25,550 nt of DNA from an uncultured Campylobacter sp. (lineage in GTDB: Bacteria; Campylobacterota; Campylobacteria; Campylobacterales; Campylobacteraceae). Position 1 is the first letter of the stretch. Each line of letters begins with the position of its first letter. Where the stretch lies: NCBI GenBank assembly GCA_900539255.1, contig UQBJ01000029.1, positions 1-25,550 on the forward strand, given 5' to 3'. Positions 22,344 to 25,550 of the stretch are shown piece by piece. The notes under the pieces were generated by a model that was not told the DNA's origin, ran no database searches, and saw only the letters and a program-made list of their open reading frames with translations. The position numbers were made by a program, and so were the translations under genes.

Positions 22344-23327
22344 ATGACGAACGAATTTTATATGAATTTAGCCATTAACGAGGCGTGGAAATATCAGTTT
22401 CTTACCTATGAAAACCCAGCTGTTGGCTGTGTCATCGTGGATAAAAACGGGCGCATTTTAAGCATAGGCGCGCACAAGGGCGCAGGCGAGGCTCACGCTG
22501 AACTCAACGCTGTGGCGCAGGCTTTGCAAGAGTTAAAGCCGAATTTAACCCTGCCCGATGAGCCGAATTTAGAGTATGATTTTATCTTAAAGCACCACGA
22601 CAACGCCCTTAAAGGCGCGGTAGCCTTTGTGAGCCTTGAACCTTGCGCACATTTTGGCAAGACACCGCCTTGTGCGCACCTTTTGAGTGAGCTTGGCTTT
22701 AAAAAAGTCTTTGTAAGCGTAGCAGATACCAGCGACAAGGCGCGTGGCGGGGGTGAGTTTTTGCGGCAAAATGGCGTTGAGCTTGAATTTGGGCTTTGCG
22801 AAGTGGCGGGGCGAAATTTGATAAAACCCTTTTTGAAGTGGCAGAAAAATGAGCCTTACAAGCTTTTTAAACTTGCCTTAACGCTTAATGGCTCGGCATT
22901 TGGCAAGATAACAAAACGCGAAAGCGACATTTACACGCACAAAATCCGTTCAAAGATTGATTTGCTCGTTATCGGCGGGCAAAGCGTTCGCACAGACCGC
23001 CCAACGCTTGATGCAAGGCTTGTTGGAGGCAAAGCACCTGACATTTGCGTGCTTTCAAGGCGAAATTTAGATGAATTTGACAAGACAGCCCCGCTTTTTA
23101 GCGTGCCAAACCGCCGAATTTACAGCGAAATTCCAAAGCAGGCGAAATTCATAATGTTTGAGGGCGGGGAGAATTTTTTGCGTGAATTTAAGGACGAAAT
23201 GGACGCTTTTTTGATTTTTAGCAACGCTCATTTTAAGGCAAGTCAAAATGTGCGCGTGGAGGCTGAATTTAAGCCACTTTTTAGGGGCGTTTTAGGGGAG
23301 GATAGCTATGGCATTTATGAGCTTTGA
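22344..23327 (+). CDS. ribD: Riboflavin biosynthesis deaminase/reductase
   Basis: The 327-residue bifunctional cytoplasmic enzyme deaminates the pyrimidine and reduces the ribosyl side chain in riboflavin synthesis. The deaminase domain (about 1-145) has the zinc ligands His51 (HAE with catalytic Glu53), Cys101 (PCAHFGKTPPC) and Cys110. Between them is an insertion of roughly 20 residues (KPNLTLPDEPNLEYDFILKH) compared with E. coli RibD. The reductase domain (about 170-327) shows KLALTLNGS and VIGGQSVRTDRPTLDARL. The ATG at 22320 lies within the -10 box, so the ATG at 22344, preceded by TTAGGG, is chosen. The last bases overlap the next gene. Cj1622 is the likely counterpart. Confidence 0.93.
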   Translation: MTNEFYMNLAINEAWKYQFLTYENPAVGCVIVDKNGRILSIGAHKGAGEAHAELNAVAQALQELKPNLTLPDEPNLEYDFILKHHDNALKGAVAFVSLEPCAHFGKTPPCAHLLSELGFKKVFVSVADTSDKARGGGEFLRQNGVELEFGLCEVAGRNLIKPFLKWQKNEPYKLFKLALTLNGSAFGKITKRESDIYTHKIRSKIDLLVIGGQSVRTDRPTLDARLVGGKAPDICVLSRRNLDEFDKTAPLFSVPNRRIYSEIPKQAKFIMFEGGENFLREFKDEMDAFLIFSNAHFKASQNVRVEAEFKPLFRGVLGEDSYGIYEL

Positions 23328-23805
23328 GCCGTTTTTGTATGCAAGGTGTGATTTGAGATTTTTGTGCCTTGATGAAGTTAATGTGAAAAAGAGTGGTAAA
23401 TACACGCTTTGTGAGCTTAGTGCTAGTGCAAATGGCGAAAAAGAGAGCTTTCTTTGCACTGCTGTGGGCGAAAAGTCCTTTGAAAAGGGCGATGAGCTTG
23501 TCATCACTACCTTGAAAAATAAGGTGATTTTGTTTAGGAATTTCACTAAAAATTCAAACAATTTCAAAGAAGCAAGCCTGCGTCACAGCGTTTTTGCGCT
23601 AATGCTCTTTTGTATGAGTGCGATTTTTGGGGGCTTTTGTGTGAAAAATGGCTTTTTGGGTGTGGATATAGCGTTTTTTATGCTATTTTTGCTCGGCTTT
23701 GTCATCTCTCTCATCAATTTTGGCTTGCTTAAAAAGCAAATCCGCATTTTAAGCACTTTGAGTAAAGAGGAATTTAAGGACTATGTGAGTTCTCATCAGC
23801 CTTGA
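23308..23805 (+). CDS. Two-span inner membrane protein downstream of ribD
   Basis: The 165-residue protein has a soluble N-terminal part (about 1-95) with an OB- or NfeD-like strand pattern (GDELVITTLKNKVILFRNF), two membrane segments (about 100-120 and 122-145), and a short basic tail. It overlaps the end of ribD by 20 bases; GGGGAGGA before the ATG at 23308 supports this start. The position matches Cj1623 next to ribD in C. jejuni (from memory). Its 3' end overlaps the convergent pgpA by 10 bases. Function unknown. Confidence 0.85.
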   Translation: MAFMSFEPFLYARCDLRFLCLDEVNVKKSGKYTLCELSASANGEKESFLCTAVGEKSFEKGDELVITTLKNKVILFRNFTKNSNNFKEASLRHSVFALMLFCMSAIFGGFCVKNGFLGVDIAFFMLFLLGFVISLINFGLLKKQIRILSTLSKEEFKDYVSSHQP

Positions 23806-24302
23806 AATAGCTCATCAAGCCTTATGTCCCAGCCCAAAAGGCTGAATTTAAGCCCTATGCCGTAAATCACAGCACCCAAAAGCCCAGCAAACAAGCCCGC
23901 TAGCATATCATCGCCCATCACACCAAGCCCGCCGCTTACATTTTTATCCACGCGACCGATGATAGAGGGCTTTGCAATGTCAAAAAAGCGAAAGAGAAAA
24001 AAGGCTAGCACGAGGCTAAATAGCGAGTTGCTGACCCAAGCGATGATGGAGGCTGTCAAAAAAAGCCCCGCCACTTCATCGATGACTATGTGCGAGCTGT
24101 CGTGTGTGTGGCTTTTGCGCTCATAATCGTCAATAATTTTTATCGACACGAAAAAGATAAGAAAAGCGAGCAAAAAAAGCGTTTCCACGCTAAGATAACG
24201 CAAAATCAAAAAGGCAGGCACTAGCGCAGCTGCCGTGCCGCAAGTGCCGGGCGCAAAGGGCGACAAGCCTGAGTAAAAAAAGGTAAGGTAGAGTTTTTGC
24301 AT
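23796..24302 (-). CDS. pgpA: Phosphatidylglycerophosphatase A
   Basis: The 168-residue inner membrane lipid phosphatase converts phosphatidylglycerophosphate to phosphatidylglycerol. Family motifs are clear: GLSPFAPGTCGT near the N-terminus, DSSHIVIDEVAG (metal-binding Asp/Glu), RFFDIAKPSIIG and GGLGVMGDDMLAG. Four hydrophobic segments fit the family. AAAGGAAAA upstream supports the ATG at 24302. An extended -10 (TGCTATAAT on the minus strand) lies at 24351-24359. Convergent with the ribD pair. Confidence 0.95.
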   Translation of the reverse strand: MQKLYLTFFYSGLSPFAPGTCGTAAALVPAFLILRYLSVETLFLLAFLIFFVSIKIIDDYERKSHTHDSSHIVIDEVAGLFLTASIIAWVSNSLFSLVLAFFLFRFFDIAKPSIIGRVDKNVSGGLGVMGDDMLAGLFAGLLGAVIYGIGLKFSLLGWDIRLDELFQG

Positions 24303-24350
24303 AATTTTCCTTTCAAATTCGCGCGCTGAATTTCGGCTTTAAAAAGTGAA

Positions 24351-24359
24351 ATTATAGCA
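24351..24359 (-). promoter_or_regulatory. Extended -10 promoter of pgpA
   Basis: The minus strand reads TGCTATAAT, 48 bases upstream of the pgpA ATG. Confidence 0.65.
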
Positions 24360-24426
24360 AAAAATTTAAGAATTTTTCTCAAATGTGAAAGTGAAGTGGC
24401 TTGACTTAAAAGTCAAGCCGTTTGCA

Positions 24427-24780
24427 CTAGTAAGCTCTTGGGCGGCACTTTACCTCAACCTTTGTGGCTGTGGTTGCCCCATTTTGCGCACCAGCGGGAT
24501 AGTAGGCATCGATTTCAGTGTAGCGACCGACTTTTATGTCCCAAAAATTGCCTCTATCGGTGAAAATCCAGCTGTCAGCCAGCCCAAACCAACCGCAATC
24601 ATCGAGTTCTACCTTTGTGGTAGGCAGGATTTTCACGGCAACTTGCCCTGAATGGATAGTGTCGATGACGACTACTTTTTGGGCTTCATTAACCTGCGTA
24701 ACAGGACCTTGAAGCCAACTATCTGCATACAAACTTGCTGCTGCAAGCACTGCGCTAAGCGCAAACGCTAATTTTTTCAT
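24427..24780 (-). CDS. Small secreted protein, unknown function
   Basis: The 117-residue protein has a signal peptide (MKKLAFALSAVLAAASLYA) and a mature domain of about 98 residues with alternating strands: GPVTQVNEAQKVVVIDTI, VAVKILPTTKVELDDC, KVGRYTEIDAYYPAG, KVEVKCRP. The pattern resembles a small OB-fold or DUF5666-like periplasmic domain. Two Cys (in LDDCGW and VKCRP) may form a disulfide. AAGGAG at 24787-24792 supports the ATG. TATAAT (minus strand, 24813-24818) lies 33 bases upstream. Single gene, no function assigned. Confidence 0.85.
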   Translation of the reverse strand: MKKLAFALSAVLAAASLYADSWLQGPVTQVNEAQKVVVIDTIHSGQVAVKILPTTKVELDDCGWFGLADSWIFTDRGNFWDIKVGRYTEIDAYYPAGAQNGATTATKVEVKCRPRAY

Positions 24781-24812
24781 AGCTTTCTCCTTAAATAAGT
24801 TTTTCGAGTGTG

Positions 24813-24818
24813 ATTATA
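24813..24818 (-). promoter_or_regulatory. -10 box of small secreted protein gene
   Basis: Perfect TATAAT on the minus strand, 33 bases before the start codon. Confidence 0.6.
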
Positions 24819-24982
24819 GAATTTTTGTGTGAAGTCAGTGTGAATTTTTGGATTTTTTTTAATTTTTGTCTTTCATTTTTTTTAAATTCTCTAAATTCTT
24901 GGATTTTTAGGTTTTTTAAATTTTCAATTTTTTTGACTTTTCTAAATTGTTATTTTTAAAGTTTTAAATTTTTTAAATTTTT

Positions 24983-25037
24983 GGATACTTCGCCAAAGGA
25001 TCAGTATGACAAAATTTATAAGTATGTCAAGGACTTT
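24983..25037. repeat. REP-like half-element with 18-bp partial copies
   Basis: An inverted ACT/AGT half (24983-25010) is followed by end copies CAGTATGACAAAATTTAT (25002-25019) and AAGTATGTCAAGGACTTT (25020-25037), an 18-bp period, then a partial TTT-type half from about 25039. The preceding 24835-24980 is T-rich low-complexity DNA without a gene. Confidence 0.65.
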
Positions 25038-25057
25038 ATCATTTTGAGCGGAGTGCG

Positions 25058-25243
25058 TTAGCACAAAGCAAGCAAGCAGCTTGCAAAGCAAAATTCACAA
25101 AATTCCGTTTTCAGTAGCCTTGTTGTTTGTATTTTGCCTAGCAAATCCACGCCAAATTCCGCTTTGATTTTGCTTTCAGTAGTTTGCGTTTGGCTACAAA
25201 TCTGCCTTGAAAAATTCAAAGCAGATTCATAGCTTAAATTCAT
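25058..25243 (-). CDS. Small ORF coupled to upstream gene, uncertain
   Basis: The 61-codon frame begins MNLSYESALNFSRQICSQTQ. Its ATG overlaps the TGA of the upstream gene (ATGA at 25240-25243). It contains two similar segments, QTTESKIKAEF and QTTRLLKTEF, and its last 12 or so codons (FASCLLALC) run into REP-like sequence, so the original 3' end may be lost. A decayed relative of its DNA lies at 22088-22141. I do not recognise a family. Confidence 0.45.
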   Translation of the reverse strand: MNLSYESALNFSRQICSQTQTTESKIKAEFGVDLLGKIQTTRLLKTEFCEFCFASCLLALC

Positions 25244-25550
25244 TGTCCCAAAGCCATATCTATGTCAAAGGGAAAGGCTTGATAGCCTGTTGGTGTGCCG
25301 TGAAATTGCAGTTCGACAGCGGGGTCCTTATCGGGTGCGTTTGATTTTGGATTCCACTTGAATTCTTGCAAAATAGGCGAAGTTTGCATTCTCCAAAATT
25401 GTGTCATATCAAGTCCAGCTGTGGCACTATACACGGTTACGGAATTTGTTTTGGGTATGAATTCCGTGATAGAAGTAACGGGCGAATACCACTTGTTGCC
25501 GCGGTTTTTGCCATACTCCCAAATTTGCTCGATAGTCATTTTCTTTTGGT
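25240..25550 (-). CDS. Unrecognised protein, possibly truncated by window edge
   Basis: An ATG at 25539 gives 99 residues (MTIEQIWEYGKNRGNKWYSP...), but no good ribosome binding site precedes it (only AAAAGAAA) and the frame stays open to the window edge, so the real start may be outside. The protein is soluble-looking and aromatic-rich (TQFWRMQTSPILQEFKWNP, YQAFPFDIDMALG), with no signal peptide within the visible part. No function assigned. Confidence 0.6.
   Translation of the reverse strand, partial: QKKMTIEQIWEYGKNRGNKWYSPVTSITEFIPKTNSVTVYSATAGLDMTQFWRMQTSPILQEFKWNPKSNAPDKDPAVELQFHGTPTGYQAFPFDIDMALGQ

Noticed and set aside
24835..24980. T-rich stretch as a terminator or origin element
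   Set aside because: No stable hairpin precedes the T runs and there are no DnaA-box clusters; it looks like low-complexity intergenic DNA.

Overview
This window looks like the chromosome of a Campylobacter or close Campylobacterota relative. The main reasons are a Campylobacter-type major outer membrane protein (porA), a DUF3373-type outer membrane protein, a tandem nhaA pair, a CtsD-like secretin, and several gene neighbourhoods that, from memory, match C. jejuni blocks (Cj0269c-Cj0266c, Cj1655c-Cj1653c, Cj1622-Cj1623, Cj1475c-Cj1474c). Base composition looks richer in GC than C. jejuni, so this is probably another species. I cannot name it.

Layout. 1-220: repeat-rich downstream region. 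221-1118 (-): hisIE, then a Mop-domain molbindin. 1372-4962 (-): a tight four-gene unit with an outer membrane protein, two nearly identical small secreted proteins and a chemoreceptor, with a perfect 15-bp palindrome between promoter and ribosome binding site. 5230-8099 (-): two nhaA antiporters and an NlpC/P60 lipoprotein. 8532-9794 (+): an unrecognised protein behind a textbook sigma-28 promoter. 9893-12927 (+): ilvE, a prohibitin-like SPFH protein and two membrane proteins. 12928-13803: repeats, then the porA promoter with a C8 tract between the -10 box and the expected -35 position. 13804-15222 (+): porA and a terminator. 15223-16572: about 1.35 kb of non-coding repeats. 16573-19282 (-): CtsR-like protein, secretin and a membrane-anchored TPR protein, part of a transformation/pilus-type system. 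19461-21164 (-): alkaline phosphatase with a PhosR-type Pho box. 21437-22084 (+): unrecognised protein. 22344-23805 (+): ribD and a membrane protein, convergent with pgpA (-). 24427-24780 (-): small secreted protein. The last 500 bases hold two overlapping small genes, the first possibly cut by the window edge.

The non-coding DNA is dominated by one family of REP-like palindromes. The half-element reads GTCAT-NNN-GAGC...GCGA-N'N'N'-ATCC. The NNN/N'N'N' triplets co-vary as reverse complements (ACT/AGT, TTT/AAA, TGC/GCA), and half-elements often pair head to head into larger palindromes. Several copies are flanked by partial copies of their own ends at an 18-bp period.

No tRNA, rRNA, CRISPR array, transposase or prophage gene was found. 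The strongest leads are the regulatory sites (C8 tract at porA, sigma-28 promoter, Pho box, palindromic operator), the outer membrane protein/small protein/chemoreceptor operon, and the repeat family.
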